Assembly: GCA_907163375.1 (NCBI GenBank)
Contig: CAJQUW010003408.1
Location: 182,430 to 246,429 of the forward strand
Direction of reading: 5' to 3'
Source: Prostheceraeus crozeri
Taxonomy: Eukaryota; Platyhelminthes; Polycladida; Euryleptidae
DNA length: 64,000 nucleotides
Shown piece by piece: positions 34,674 through 44,705 of this stretch. A program made the position numbers and the translations under genes. The stretch's first letter is position 1; each line of letters starts with the position of its first letter. The notes under the pieces are model-generated. The model did not search any database. It was not told the DNA's origin and was given only the letters and a program-made list of their open reading frames with translations.

Positions 34674-35857
34674 TGTATACCTTTTTTATCGTTAGAATGA
34701 TAATTACCATTTTGATAAACCATTTCGTTAGGATAACGCTTTTCATAATGATAGTTTCTTCCAAAATTATGATTCACATCATTATTGTATTCCGTTGGTT
34801 GAAAAGTTTTAGGAGTAAAATATCTCCAATCATTTGATCGACCATGTTGGTTAAATCTGCGTCTCGAAGAAGTACATGTATTGTATACTCGCATATCATG
34901 TTTCAAATGTTTGGGATTTGAATAATATTGAGATATAGGTGCAGTTCTGGCTCTGTTACCATTTCTTTTGGAGTTAAATTCGTTGAGTCTTTCTCTTTTT
35001 CTTGAAAGACTATGAATGTTCGATTTAACGACAGATGCATAACTTCTTGTGTCTGAATTGTTGTTTTTTCTGATAAAATTTGGAATCTGTTTGTTAGCAG
35101 ATTGATCAGTTTGTAAAGTTTGATGATCATCTCGAGCATATTCTTTGAATGGTTGATCACCATATTTTCTTTCATAGTCCAGTAACCAGGACTCGGTATA
35201 TCGCCATCGTTGGAACGAAATGCTCTCTTGCCTTTGACTTTCAGAAGTCCACATATTTGTAAGAATTTCCGATAATTTACCGGAAGCATTTTTATGAATT
35301 AAAGTCATGATTTCTGAATCACAGTCAAACACTTTTTGTAAATTGTTTTCAGATCTCGATTTCAAAATTCTTATTTCGCCTTTTACTCGATCAATTGCAG
35401 TTTGTACTCTTATTTCTGTCTCGATTTTTGGTTCATTGCGTATTTTGGAAATACGATATTTCCGTGGTAGTATTGGAGTTTCTTTGTTGATCCACAAATC
35501 AAATTGTTCAGCCAAGTTAGCATTGCGGATTTGATGCCAATACGCCATTTTTCTTTGAGACATGATGTCTGTCCAAATTCGACCAATAGTTTCTTTAACT
35601 CGTTCAGCTTCTTTTCTGAGGTGGATTTCGTTAATCTCATTTTGAATTTGATCATTGTCGCATCTTCGCTGATTCTCATTCGTTATATTCACATGTATAT
35701 TTTCATCAATCAATGTTTGTAAAAGTTCATTAGTTGTAATAGATTTTTCTATCAGAATATTCATCCTTTCAATTAATATACCAAGTAAACTGTCTCTTGA
35801 ATCATCACTGTCACTGTCATCGTCTGAATCATTTTTGTTTGAAGCTCGTGTTTTCAT
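34598..35857 (-). CDS. PLE ORF1 (unit 1), RNA-binding-like protein of unknown function
   Basis: 419 codons. Acidic Ser/Asp start (NDSDDDSDSDDSRDSL), a Leu-rich helical region likely to be a coiled coil (residues about 20-110), a central domain with WTDIMSQRKMAYWHQIRN, and a basic Arg/Asn/Tyr-rich tail (residues about 270-419) suited to nucleic-acid binding. I know no named domain. It may serve like a LINE ORF1 protein, as an RNA chaperone; this is inference. Residues 1-419 are identical in units 1 and 2. The last 25 codons overlap ORF2. Confidence 0.8.
   Translation of the reverse strand: MKTRASNKNDSDDDSDSDDSRDSLLGILIERMNILIEKSITTNELLQTLIDENIHVNITNENQRRCDNDQIQNEINEIHLRKEAERVKETIGRIWTDIMSQRKMAYWHQIRNANLAEQFDLWINKETPILPRKYRISKIRNEPKIETEIRVQTAIDRVKGEIRILKSRSENNLQKVFDCDSEIMTLIHKNASGKLSEILTNMWTSESQRQESISFQRWRYTESWLLDYERKYGDQPFKEYARDDHQTLQTDQSANKQIPNFIRKNNNSDTRSYASVVKSNIHSLSRKRERLNEFNSKRNGNRARTAPISQYYSNPKHLKHDMRVYNTCTSSRRRFNQHGRSNDWRYFTPKTFQPTEYNNDVNHNFGRNYHYEKRYPNEMVYQNGNYHSNDKKGIQWRQNYFLGGGKQTQGHKIPYQTFF
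34652..34658 (-). promoter_or_regulatory. Candidate -1 frameshift heptamer TTTTTTA (unit 1)
   Basis: On the minus strand T TTT TTA falls in the ORF1 reading phase (codon 401 is the TTT) inside the ORF1/ORF2 overlap, and ORF2 is in the -1 frame. This is the X XXY YYZ form, identical to the HIV-1 gag-pol heptamer. A purine run, GGAGGAGGA, follows immediately. Confidence 0.6.
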
Positions 35858-36169
35858 TGCTCAATTGCTGGTAAAATATACAACAAATATTGAAAGGGAA
35901 ACACAGCAATTGGAATTATATATAATAAAATAATGAATGAAAACACTTCAAACTATTAATTCGCACGAGCGTTTTCTGGAATATATTTCCTTCTTCAGGT
36001 GCATAATAAATAGTGACATGTTGGAAAATTTGAATTACAATGTACATGCATGCATAGAAAACTGACAACGAAGAAATATGTATTCAGAAGTATATCATTG
36101 AAATTCTGTAATCGTGGAATAAGAATCAATAGATATATAAAAAAGTAAAATGTAGATATACAATACAGC
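35858..36169 (-). repeat. PLE terminal repeat between units 1 and 2
   Basis: 312 bp between the ORF2 stop of unit 2 and the ORF1 start of unit 1; the same sequence recurs at 39787-40098, partly at 31995-32240, and inverted at 41989-42275. On the element strand it includes CCTGAAGAAGGAAATATATT followed by CCAGAAA, a degenerate hammerhead-like layout (CUGANGA, stem GGAA/TTCC, GAAA). Confidence 0.75.
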
Positions 36170-38602
36170 TTATGCACAATTGAGAGTAGGATGGAAAATA
36201 TTTATAAAGTATTTTTCTTTGTTCTTACGTGTATTTATATCATCATCAAAAATTTTATAAAAAGGAAATATATAAAAACGGGATTTACCACAAGATTCAA
36301 TATGCTCACTTAGATGTATTTGTCTGTATATTGGATGACTTATTTGTTGCTTGTGTACCCTCACTCTAGCACGGATCGTATTTCCTGTTTCGCCGATATA
36401 ATATTCACCACAACCACAACAACTAATTACATAAATTACATTTCTTGTTTCACATGACATGTTACTTTTCACTTTAAAAATCTTTCCCTTAAAATCAAAT
36501 GAATCACCAGTCATAATATATTCGCAGGTTCCGCATCTCAAATTGTTGCACTTTCTTACACAGAATTGTTCATTAGACTCAAATTTAGATTTACAGATTA
36601 TTGCTTTAATATTTTTAGGTTGACGTTTACTTACAATGAATTGTTTTTGTTCAAAAATACTTTTAGTTTGAGGATCATCAAGAAGTAAAGAATTTATATG
36701 ATTAACAATAGGAATAATATTTACATTGTTTGGATTATGAGCATGAACAAAAGCAATAGTATTGAATTCATCGGTATTATTCTTATTTTTGTTTTGTTGC
36801 TCTAGCAGAAAAGCACGACTCACAGATAAAGATCTTTTTATACCATCTTCAATCAAATTAAAAGGATATCCTTGATTCTGAAGAAATATTCTTAATTCAT
36901 TTAGGCGTTTATCACGTAAAATATCATCATTTACGATGGTGCAGATTCGTCTGGCCAAATTATATGGAATAGCACGCTTGATATGACGGGGATGACAAGA
37001 TTCGAAACGCAAGTATTGATGAGTGTCCGTAGATTTATAATACATATCAGTAATAACACGGTTTTCTTTTCGAATGATTAAAATATCCAAAAATGCAATT
37101 TCGCAATTACTAACTTCCATTGTAAATGAAATATTTGGATCCAAATTATTCAATAAGTCTTTGAATGTGTCCAACCGATCAAGATCATAATCCCAAATTA
37201 CGAAGCAGTCATCAAGATATCTTCGCCATTTCTTGATTATGGAATTTGTAATTTCTTCACCCCACGTAAATACCATGGTTTCTTTCAATTTGACTTCTAA
37301 ATATCTTAGGGTTAATGTTGCATAGCTGGGAGCCACCTTTGTCCCCATAGCAGTACCTTTTATCTGTTTATAATTATTGTTCGCGAATGAAAATGTATTA
37401 CAAGTTAAGACCAGTTTCAAACTTTCGATTATGAAATCTTGATTAATACGTCTATCAATTAATGTTGGATAGCGTTGTAGCCAATTTTGAATGGCTTGTA
37501 ACCCAAGATTATGAGGAATGTTAGTATAGAGGCTTATGACATCAAATGTAACAAATTTGGATTCTGAAGGAATGCTTTCAGGAAGATAATTAAGGAAATC
37601 AAAATCATCTTTCACATAACTTTCCACCATTTTACAAAAAGGCTTAAGAATGATATCCAAAAAATGGCTCAATCTTTGAGTAGGACATTTTGGACCTCCG
37701 ACAATAGGTCTGAATTTCAAGTCATCTGGATTATGGCAGATCACATAGGATGAATTTTGTTTGCTAACAGCTGCTTTTATAATAGCAGACTTGTGAATTT
37801 TTGGCAATCCGTAGAAATTGCTGGTTTTGTATTCAAAATTTACCAAATAATCCTTTTCCTTTTTAGTCAACTTTATAGCTAGTGGACTTGAGATCAATTT
37901 TGTAATGGATTTCATGATTTTAGAGTCCTCATTTTCTGAAATATGTTCATAGAATGAACTATCATTAAGCATGTCAAGAATGCACATTTCGTAAAAGGTT
38001 TTATCCAAAATTGTCACAGCTCCACCTTTATCAGCTTCTTTAATGATAATAGTTTTATCAGCTGCTAAAGTAAGCAAAGCGTTTTGTTCATCATTGTTTA
38101 AATTCGACTTGCTATTTTTCGGTATGTCTGATAAATCGAAACTTTCAAGAGCATCGCATAAGTTGTTCAAGAACTTATTCTGTCCTTTGTTAATACTGAA
38201 CGTAGATTTATTTCTTACCATACTAGAATGGTCCAATTCATTCTGATTTTCTACATTGTGAAAATATTCAGTAAGCTTTAATTTACGTGTATAACTCTTT
38301 ATATCAATTTTGAGTTCACCATTGTTATTTTTTGGAGTAGGACAATATTTCATTCCTTTACATAAAACATTAATCTCTGCATCACTTAATGTTCTTGAGG
38401 ATAGGTTTAATACTTTCAAATCTTTTTGACTTACTTTATCATCTGTGTCGATAGATAATTCAATTTCATCTTTTTCTTTACTTCCATTAATGTTGTCTTT
38501 TCTATATTTGAATTCAATATTTTCATTCAAAAGAATGTTTGATATGGTATCTTGTGGCCTTGAGTTTGTTTTCCTCCTCCTAAAAAATAATTCTGCCTCC
38601 AT
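36170..38602 (-). CDS. PLE ORF2: reverse transcriptase plus GIY-YIG endonuclease (unit 2)
   Basis: Second full-length copy, 810 codons, with the same domain order as unit 1. By eye it differs at about seven residues, for example GELKID for DELKID, AAVSKQ for AAVNKQ, AIQNWL for AIQYWL, VSNCE for VSDCE and FLQNQ for FLRNQ. Catalytic YLDD and GIY-YIG segments are unchanged. The inverted partial copy at 40.2-42.0 kb shares the unit 2 variants, so those two are closer relatives. Confidence 0.93.
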   Translation of the reverse strand: MEAELFFRRRKTNSRPQDTISNILLNENIEFKYRKDNINGSKEKDEIELSIDTDDKVSQKDLKVLNLSSRTLSDAEINVLCKGMKYCPTPKNNNGELKIDIKSYTRKLKLTEYFHNVENQNELDHSSMVRNKSTFSINKGQNKFLNNLCDALESFDLSDIPKNSKSNLNNDEQNALLTLAADKTIIIKEADKGGAVTILDKTFYEMCILDMLNDSSFYEHISENEDSKIMKSITKLISSPLAIKLTKKEKDYLVNFEYKTSNFYGLPKIHKSAIIKAAVSKQNSSYVICHNPDDLKFRPIVGGPKCPTQRLSHFLDIILKPFCKMVESYVKDDFDFLNYLPESIPSESKFVTFDVISLYTNIPHNLGLQAIQNWLQRYPTLIDRRINQDFIIESLKLVLTCNTFSFANNNYKQIKGTAMGTKVAPSYATLTLRYLEVKLKETMVFTWGEEITNSIIKKWRRYLDDCFVIWDYDLDRLDTFKDLLNNLDPNISFTMEVSNCEIAFLDILIIRKENRVITDMYYKSTDTHQYLRFESCHPRHIKRAIPYNLARRICTIVNDDILRDKRLNELRIFLQNQGYPFNLIEDGIKRSLSVSRAFLLEQQNKNKNNTDEFNTIAFVHAHNPNNVNIIPIVNHINSLLLDDPQTKSIFEQKQFIVSKRQPKNIKAIICKSKFESNEQFCVRKCNNLRCGTCEYIMTGDSFDFKGKIFKVKSNMSCETRNVIYVISCCGCGEYYIGETGNTIRARVRVHKQQISHPIYRQIHLSEHIESCGKSRFYIFPFYKIFDDDINTRKNKEKYFINIFHPTLNCA

Positions 38603-39786
38603 TGTATACCTTTTTTATCGTTAGAATGATAATTACCATTTTGATAAACCATTTCGTTAGGATAACGCTTTTCATAATGATAGTTTCTTCCAAAATTATG
38701 ATTCACATCATTATTGTATTCCGTTGGTTGAAAAGTTTTAGGAGTAAAATATCTCCAATCATTTGATCGACCATGTTGGTTAAATCTGCGTCTCGAAGAA
38801 GTACATGTATTGTATACTCGCATATCATGTTTCAAATGTTTGGGATTTGAATAATATTGAGATATAGGTGCAGTTCTGGCTCTATTACCATTTCTTTTGG
38901 AGTTAAATTCGTTGAGTCTTTCTCTTTTTCTTGAAAGACTATGAATGTTCGATTTAACGACAGATGCATAACTTCTTGTGTCTGAATTGTTGTTTTTTCT
39001 GATAAAATTTGGAATCTGTTTGTTAGCAGATTGATCAGTTTGTAAAGTTTGATGATCATCTCGAGCATATTCTTTGAATGGTTGATCACCATATTTTCTT
39101 TCATAGTCCAGTAACCAGGACTCGGTATATCGCCATCGTTGGAACGAAATGCTCTCTTGCCTTTGACTTTCAGAAGTCCACATATTTGTAAGAATTTCCG
39201 ATAATTTACCGGAAGCATTTTTATGAATTAAAGTCATGATTTCTGAATCACAGTCAAACACTTTTTGTAAATTGTTTTCAGATCTCGATTTCAAAATTCT
39301 TATTTCGCCTTTTACTCGATCAATTGCAGTTTGTACTCTTATTTCTGTCTCGATTTTTGGTTCATTGCGTATTTTGGAAATACGATATTTCCGTGGTAGT
39401 ATTGGAGTTTCTTTGTTGATCCACAAATCAAATTGTTCAGCCAAGTTAGCATTGCGGATTTGATGCCAATACGCCATTTTTCTTTGAGACATGATGTCTG
39501 TCCAAATTCGACCAATAGTTTCTTTAACTCGTTCAGCTTCTTTTCTGAGGTGGATTTCGTTAATCTCATTTTGAATTTGATCATTGTCGCATCTTCGCTG
39601 ATTCTCATTCGTTATATTCACATGTATATTTTCATCAATCAATGTTTGTAAAAGTTCATTAGTTGTAATAGATTTTTCTATCAGAATATTCATCCTTTCA
39701 ATTAATATACCAAGTAAACTGTCTCTTGAATCATCACTGTCACTGTCATCGTCTGAATCATTTTTGTTTGAAGCTCGTGTTTTCAT
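38527..39786 (-). CDS. PLE ORF1 (unit 2)
   Basis: 419 codons, apparently identical in protein to the unit 1 copy, with at least one silent base difference. It has the same acidic start, coiled-coil region and basic tail, and overlaps ORF2 of its unit by 76 nt. Confidence 0.8.
   Translation of the reverse strand: MKTRASNKNDSDDDSDSDDSRDSLLGILIERMNILIEKSITTNELLQTLIDENIHVNITNENQRRCDNDQIQNEINEIHLRKEAERVKETIGRIWTDIMSQRKMAYWHQIRNANLAEQFDLWINKETPILPRKYRISKIRNEPKIETEIRVQTAIDRVKGEIRILKSRSENNLQKVFDCDSEIMTLIHKNASGKLSEILTNMWTSESQRQESISFQRWRYTESWLLDYERKYGDQPFKEYARDDHQTLQTDQSANKQIPNFIRKNNNSDTRSYASVVKSNIHSLSRKRERLNEFNSKRNGNRARTAPISQYYSNPKHLKHDMRVYNTCTSSRRRFNQHGRSNDWRYFTPKTFQPTEYNNDVNHNFGRNYHYEKRYPNEMVYQNGNYHSNDKKGIQWRQNYFLGGGKQTQGHKIPYQTFF
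38581..38587 (-). promoter_or_regulatory. Candidate -1 frameshift heptamer TTTTTTA (unit 2)
   Basis: Same heptamer and same phase as in unit 1, 3929 bp away, in the ORF1/ORF2 overlap of unit 2. Confidence 0.6.
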
Positions 39787-40245
39787 TGCTCAATTGCTGG
39801 TAAAATATACAACAAATATTGAAAGGGAAACACAGCAATTGGAATTATATATAATAAAATAATGAATGAAAACACTTCAAACTATTAATTCGCACGAGCG
39901 TTTTCTGGAATATATTTCCTTCTTCAGGTGCATAACAAATAGTGACATGTTGGAAAAATTTGAATTACAATGTACATGCATGCATAGAAAACTGACAACG
40001 AAGAAATATGTATTCAGAAGTATATCATTGAAATTCTGTAATCGTGGAATAAGAATCAATAGATATATAAAAAAGTAAAATGTAGATATACAATACAGCT
40101 TATGCACAATTGAGAGTAGGATGGAAAATATTTATAAAGTATTTTTCTTTGTTCTTACGTGTATTTATATCATCATCAAAAATTTTATAAAAAGGAAATA
40201 TATAAAAACGGGATTTACCACAAGATTCAATATGCTCACTTAGAT
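39787..40245 (-). repeat. PLE terminal repeat and ORF2 end of a third unit, cut at the inversion
   Basis: The 312-bp terminal repeat is followed by the last roughly 49 codons of a third ORF2 copy. The sequence breaks at about 40245, where an oppositely oriented ORF2 segment begins in the middle of the reverse transcriptase. Confidence 0.85.
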
Positions 40246-41988
40246 CACAAAATTGATCTCAAGTCCACTAGCTATAAAGTTGACTAAAAAGGAAAAGGAT
40301 TATTTGGTAAATTTTGAATACAAAACCAGCAATTTCTACGGATTGCCAAAAATTCACAAGTCTGCTATTATAAAAGCAGCTGTTAGCAAACAAAATTCAT
40401 CCTATGTGATCTGCCATAATCCAGATGACTCCAGATGACTTGAAATTCAGACCTATTGTCGGAGGTCCAAAATGTCCTACTCAAAGATTGAGCCATTTTT
40501 TGGATATCATTCTTAAGCCTTTTTGTAAAATGGTGGAAAGTTATGTGAAAGATGATTTTGATTTCCTTAATTATCTTCCTGAAAGCATTCCTTCAGAATC
40601 CAAATTTGTTACATTTGATGTCATAAGCCTCTATACTAACATTCCTCATAATCTTGGGTTGCAAGCCATTCAAAATTGGCTACAACGCTATCCAACATTA
40701 ATTGATAGACGTATTAATCAAGATTTCATAATCGAAAGTTTGAAACTGGTCTTAACTTGTAATACATTTTCATTCGCGAACAATAATTATAAACAGATAA
40801 AAGGTACTGCTATGGGACAAAGGTGGCTCCCAGCTATGCAACATTAACCCTAAGATATTTAGAAGTCAAATTGAAAGAAACCATGGTATTTACGTGGGGT
40901 GAAGAAATTACAAATTCCATAATCAAGAAATGGCGAAGATATCTTGATGACTGCTTCGTAATTTGGGATTATGATCTTGATCGGTTGGACACATTCAAAG
41001 ACTTATTGAATAATTTGGATCCAAATATTTCATTTACAATGGAAGTTAGTAATTGCGAAATTGCATTTTTGGATATTTTAATCATTCGAAAAGAAAACCG
41101 TGTTATTACTGATATGTATTATAAATCTGCGGACACTCATCAATACTTGCGTTTCGAATCTTGTCATCCCCGTCATATCAAGCGTGCTATTCCATATAAT
41201 TTGGCCAGACGAATCTGCACCATCGTAAATGATGATATTTTACGTGATAAACGCCTAAATGAATTAAGAATATTTCTTCAGAATCAAGGATATCCTTTTA
41301 ATTTGATTGAAGATGGTATAAAAAGATCTTTATCTGTGAGTCGTGCTTTTCTGCTAGAGCAACAAAACAAAAATAAGAATAATACCGATGAATTCAATAC
41401 TATTGCTTTTGTTCATGCTCATAATCCAAACAATGTAAATATTATTCCTATTGTTAATCATATAAATTCTTTACTTCTTGATGATCCTCAAACTAAAAGT
41501 ATTTTTGAACAAAAACAATTCATTGTAAGTAAACGTCAACCTAAAAATATTAAAGCAATAATCTGTAAATCTAAATTTGAGTCTAATGAACAATTCTGTG
41601 TAAGAAAGTGCAACAATTTGAGATGCGGAACCTGCGAATATATTATGACTGGTGATTCATTTGATTTTAAGGGAAAGATTTTAAAGTGAAAAATAACATG
41701 TCATGTGAAACAAGAAATGTAATTTATGTAATTAGTTGTTGTGGTTGTGGTGAATATTATATCGGCGAAACAGGAATTACGATCCGTGCTAGAGTGAGGG
41801 TACACAAGCAACAAATAAGTCATCCAATATACAGACAAATACATCTAAGTGAGCATATTGAATCTTGTGGTAAATCCCGTTTTTATATATTTCCTTTTTA
41901 TAAAATTTTTGATGATGATATAAATACACGTAAGAACAAAGAAAAATACTTTATAAATATTTTCCATCCTACTCTCAATTGTGCATAA
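40246..41988 (+). pseudogene. Inverted, 5'-truncated PLE ORF2 copy
   Basis: Plus-strand copy starting at ISSPLAIKLTKKEKDYLV and running to the normal end HPTLNCA. It carries unit 2 variants plus its own changes (YKSADTHQ, GETGITIRA). Three small lesions disturb the frame: a 10-bp tandem duplication near 40424-40440, loss of one G near 40816 and loss of one T near 41682. The catalytic YLDD and GIY-YIG parts are otherwise preserved, so it is recent but dead. It ends in the terminal repeat at 41989-42245. Confidence 0.88.
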
Positions 41989-42276
41989 GCTGTATTGTAT
42001 ATCTACATTTTACTTTTTTATATATCTATTGATTCTTATTCCACGATTACAGAATTTCAATGATATACTTCTGAATACATATTTCTTCGTTGTCAGTTTT
42101 CTATGCATGCATGTACATTGTAATTCAAATTTTTCCAACATGTCACTATTTGTTATGCACCTGAAGAAGGAAATATATTCCAGAAAACGCTCGTGCGAAT
42201 TAATAGTTTGAAGTGTTTTCATTCATTATTTTATTATATATAATTCCAATTGCTGTGTTTCCCTTTCAATATTTGT

Positions 42277-42279
<3 letters not shown>

Positions 42280-42331
<52 letters not shown>
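42280..42331. repeat. (TA)n microsatellite at the array border
   Basis: Dinucleotide run on the right border of the PLE array, matching the run at 31934-31993 on the left. Confidence 0.9.
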
Positions 42332-42335
<4 letters not shown>

Positions 42336-42573
42336 AAAACAAGCACAAAAGTTGGGAAAAAGGACATATAAACAAAGGAAAAAAGTGTCATATATGAGTC
42401 AAGACACTTTCTTGCATTCACGCGCGGAATATCTGGTCCACGTTCACCATATCCCCGCGGATGGCCACTTCGTTGCTGGACAGGACGCGGTCAGGCGTTG
42501 GGCTTCTCCACAGAAACAAAGATCGTTTGGATGATTGAGCCCGATGCGATGCATGAAAGCTCAATAAGTAATA
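42332..42573. other. No gene recognised
   Basis: A plus-strand open frame here (LVHVHHIPADGHFVAGQDAV) runs out of the TA repeat; I could not assign it. Confidence 0.35.
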
Positions 42574-42710
42574 GATATAGCACTCCTTGGAGTGCTATAT
42601 CAGTTTTATGCACGAGGTTTTATAGATATACGCACGAGGCGAAGCCGAGTGTGTATATCTATAAAACGAGTGCATAAAATTTGATATAGCTTTTCAAGGA
42701 GTGGTATATC
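42574..42710. repeat. Long palindrome with GC-rich centre (copy 2)
   Basis: Arms of about 60 bp, imperfect inverted repeats with GATATA.CACTCCTTG, TTTTATGCAC and TTTTATAGATATAC on the left and their complements on the right, surround the same 20-bp centre GCACGAGGCGAAGCCGAGTG (42632-42651) as the palindrome at 19.4 kb. The arms also repeat the half-motifs GCACGAG and CGAGTGC farther out. Confidence 0.85.
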
Positions 42711-43017
42711 TGTGTTATACCATTTTCAGGATTCAATGATATGATATCTCTGTCAATGAAATTCAAATCAGTGCAGTATAACCTATTCATTTTTATGTTA
42801 CAAATAGAATAAGATGAATGTCAACATAAGCCAGCTTTTCGATGAAATGGAATCTGAAAATTCAAGAAGAAGATTTGCAATGAAAACAGATGAAGAAATA
42901 AATGAAATGATTCAAAAAGGAAAATCGAAGAACACGGAGAAAAGTACACGATAGGCAATGTGTGTAAGTAGTAAGAAAACGGCGAACACCAGATAGCGCA
43001 AGATGGCCGCCATCGCT

Positions 43018-43113
43018 GACTCCCCCCCCTCTGGAACGGCAGAGTGTCGTGGTCGGCCGCCGTGGTGCTTCGTGTCTGAGTCCCCCCCCCCTCTGGAACG
43101 ATAGAGTGTCGTG
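43018..43113. repeat. C-tract direct repeat
   Basis: Two copies of a C-run followed by TCTGGAACG, then AGAGTGTCGTGGT, about 60 bp apart. The C-run plus TCTGGA recurs in the 305-bp tandem repeat downstream. Confidence 0.7.
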
Positions 43114-43199
43114 GTGGACTTGGGCGACCGTCAGGATTAGTGTTGAGGCTATAGTGTGTGATGTTTTTGGTGCAATCTGCTGAATGTTGGGTTGTAAAA

Positions 43200-44610
43200 T
43201 GGGTTGTTTCGAGTGGAAGGAGTGGTTGGATGAGAAAACGGAGGTCGGATTCGTGTTCAGCGTGAATTCTGCATCGGTAGGGTGAGTTTCAAGTCAATCG
43301 GTGAGAAAAAATTTTTCTTCAAAATTTTAACAGAGTTAGAATTTGGGATGTTTTGGTGTGTAGCGCCCAAACGAAGCATCGGATGAGAAAACGGAGGCCA
43401 GATTCGGAATCTACGTGAAATTTTGGGTTAGGAAGGATGTTTCCAGCGAAATCGGAGAGAAAAAATTTTCGGCTGACGTCCCCCCCCCCTCTGGACAGCT
43501 TGCTTCGATTTTGGCTTCTAGTGGACGGATTTTGTCGTGCGATAGCTCGTTTGAAAGCTAAGAGTGAGACAAATTCAGTGAAAGAATCGGCTTGTTCCTA
43601 TCTGTCTTCGTTCAGAAGTTAGAGCGGTTACAAGATTTTAGGTCGGAGCTCGCTTACCTGAAAAAATCCTAAGTGTCAGAGTGACTTTGTATGGGTAAAA
43701 TTTTGAAAATTTTCCAAAGTGTGGAATTTCGACCTGGGACCGTCACCAAAACATTTTTCATCAAATTCTGAAATTTCGCTGACGTCCCCCCCCTCTGGAC
43801 AGCTTGCTTCGATTTTGGCTTCTAGTGGACGGATTTTGTCGTGCGATAGCTCGATTGAAAGCTAAGAGTGAGACAAATTCAGTGAAAGAATCGGCTTGTT
43901 CCTATCTGTCTTCGTTTAGATGTGAGACGCCATTTCAGATTTTAGGTCGGAGCTCGCTTACCTGAAAAAATCCTAAGTGTCAGAGTGACTTTGTATGGGT
44001 AAAATTTTGAAAATTTTCCAAAGTGTGGAATTTCGACCTGGGACCGTCACCAAAACATTTTTCATCAAATTCTGAAATTTCGCTGACGTCCCCCCCCTCT
44101 GGACAGCTTGCTTCGATTTTGGCTTATAGTGGACGGATTTTGTCGTGCGATAGCTCGTTTGAAAGCTAAGAGTGAGACAAATTCAGTGAAAGAATCGGCT
44201 TGTTCCTATCTGTCTTCGTTTAGATGTGAGACGCCATTTCAGATTTTGGGACATTGGCGAAAAACGACAGAGTTAGAATTTGGGACGTTTTGGGCTGTAG
44301 CTTCAAAACGAAGCATCGGATTGGAAAACGGATTTCAGATTTGGAATCAGCGTGAAATTCTCTATATGTATGGTGAGTTTCAAGTCAATCGGAGAGTTTC
44401 AAGTCAATCGGCGAGAAAAATGTTCAACATTTTTTCGGAAAAACGACAGAGTTAGAATTTTTGCGATGGCTGCCTACTGTAGAGCCAAAACGAAGCATCG
44501 GATGGGAAAACGGAGGCCAGATTCGGATTCAGCGTCAAATTCTACATGGAAATGGTGTATTTCCAGCTCAATCGGAGCACTAGAACCGGAGATAGACGGG
44601 TTTTTAGTGT
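43200..44610. repeat. Left-arm repeat array of Polinton 2
   Basis: A 304-306-bp tandem repeat starts at 43472, 43778 and 44082 (GCTGACGTC + C-run + TCTGGACAGCTTGC), the last copy partial. Around it are at least four degenerate copies of a second unit (AACGAAGCATCGGAT.GGAAAA, then TTTCAAGTCAATCGG) at about 43210, 43370, 44290 and 44480. No credible coding frame. Confidence 0.8.
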
Positions 44611-44651
44611 TTGGATGATGGGTGTTACGTCATCAGCTGATCGCCACACAC

Positions 44652-44686
44652 TATATAAGCTGGGAACCGAGAGAGACTTGTCATTA
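44652..44686 (+). promoter_or_regulatory. Core promoter: TATA box and initiator
   Basis: TATATAAG at 44652-44659 and TCATTA at 44681-44686, 29 nt apart. It drives the transcript whose first exon ends at 44705. Confidence 0.7.
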
Positions 44687-44705
44687 ATACGAGAGATAGT
44701 CAACG

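Larger units (their letters stand above)
31995..42245. mobile_element. Young Penelope-like element array
   Basis: Two complete 3929-bp units in head-to-tail order on the minus strand (ORF1, overlapping ORF2, then a terminal repeat of about 312 bp between units), followed by a third minus-strand piece cut off at about 40245 and joined to an inverted plus-strand partial copy (about 40246-42245). Units 1 and 2 are about 99% identical. The whole array is bounded by (TA)n runs at 31934-31993 and 42280-42331. Tandem units, terminal repeats and 5'-truncated inverted copies are classic PLE insertion forms. Confidence 0.9.

Noticed and set aside
42332-42534. Frame HIPADGHFVAGQDAV considered as an RNase H/DIRS fragment
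   Set aside because: The match is too short, and the frame begins inside the TA repeat.
43437-44455. Repeated open frames in the 305-bp array
   Set aside because: They repeat with the tandem unit, have no start context and contain C-run artefacts.
43200-44610. CRISPR-like array
   Set aside because: Units are 305 bp with no spacer structure, and the genome is eukaryotic.
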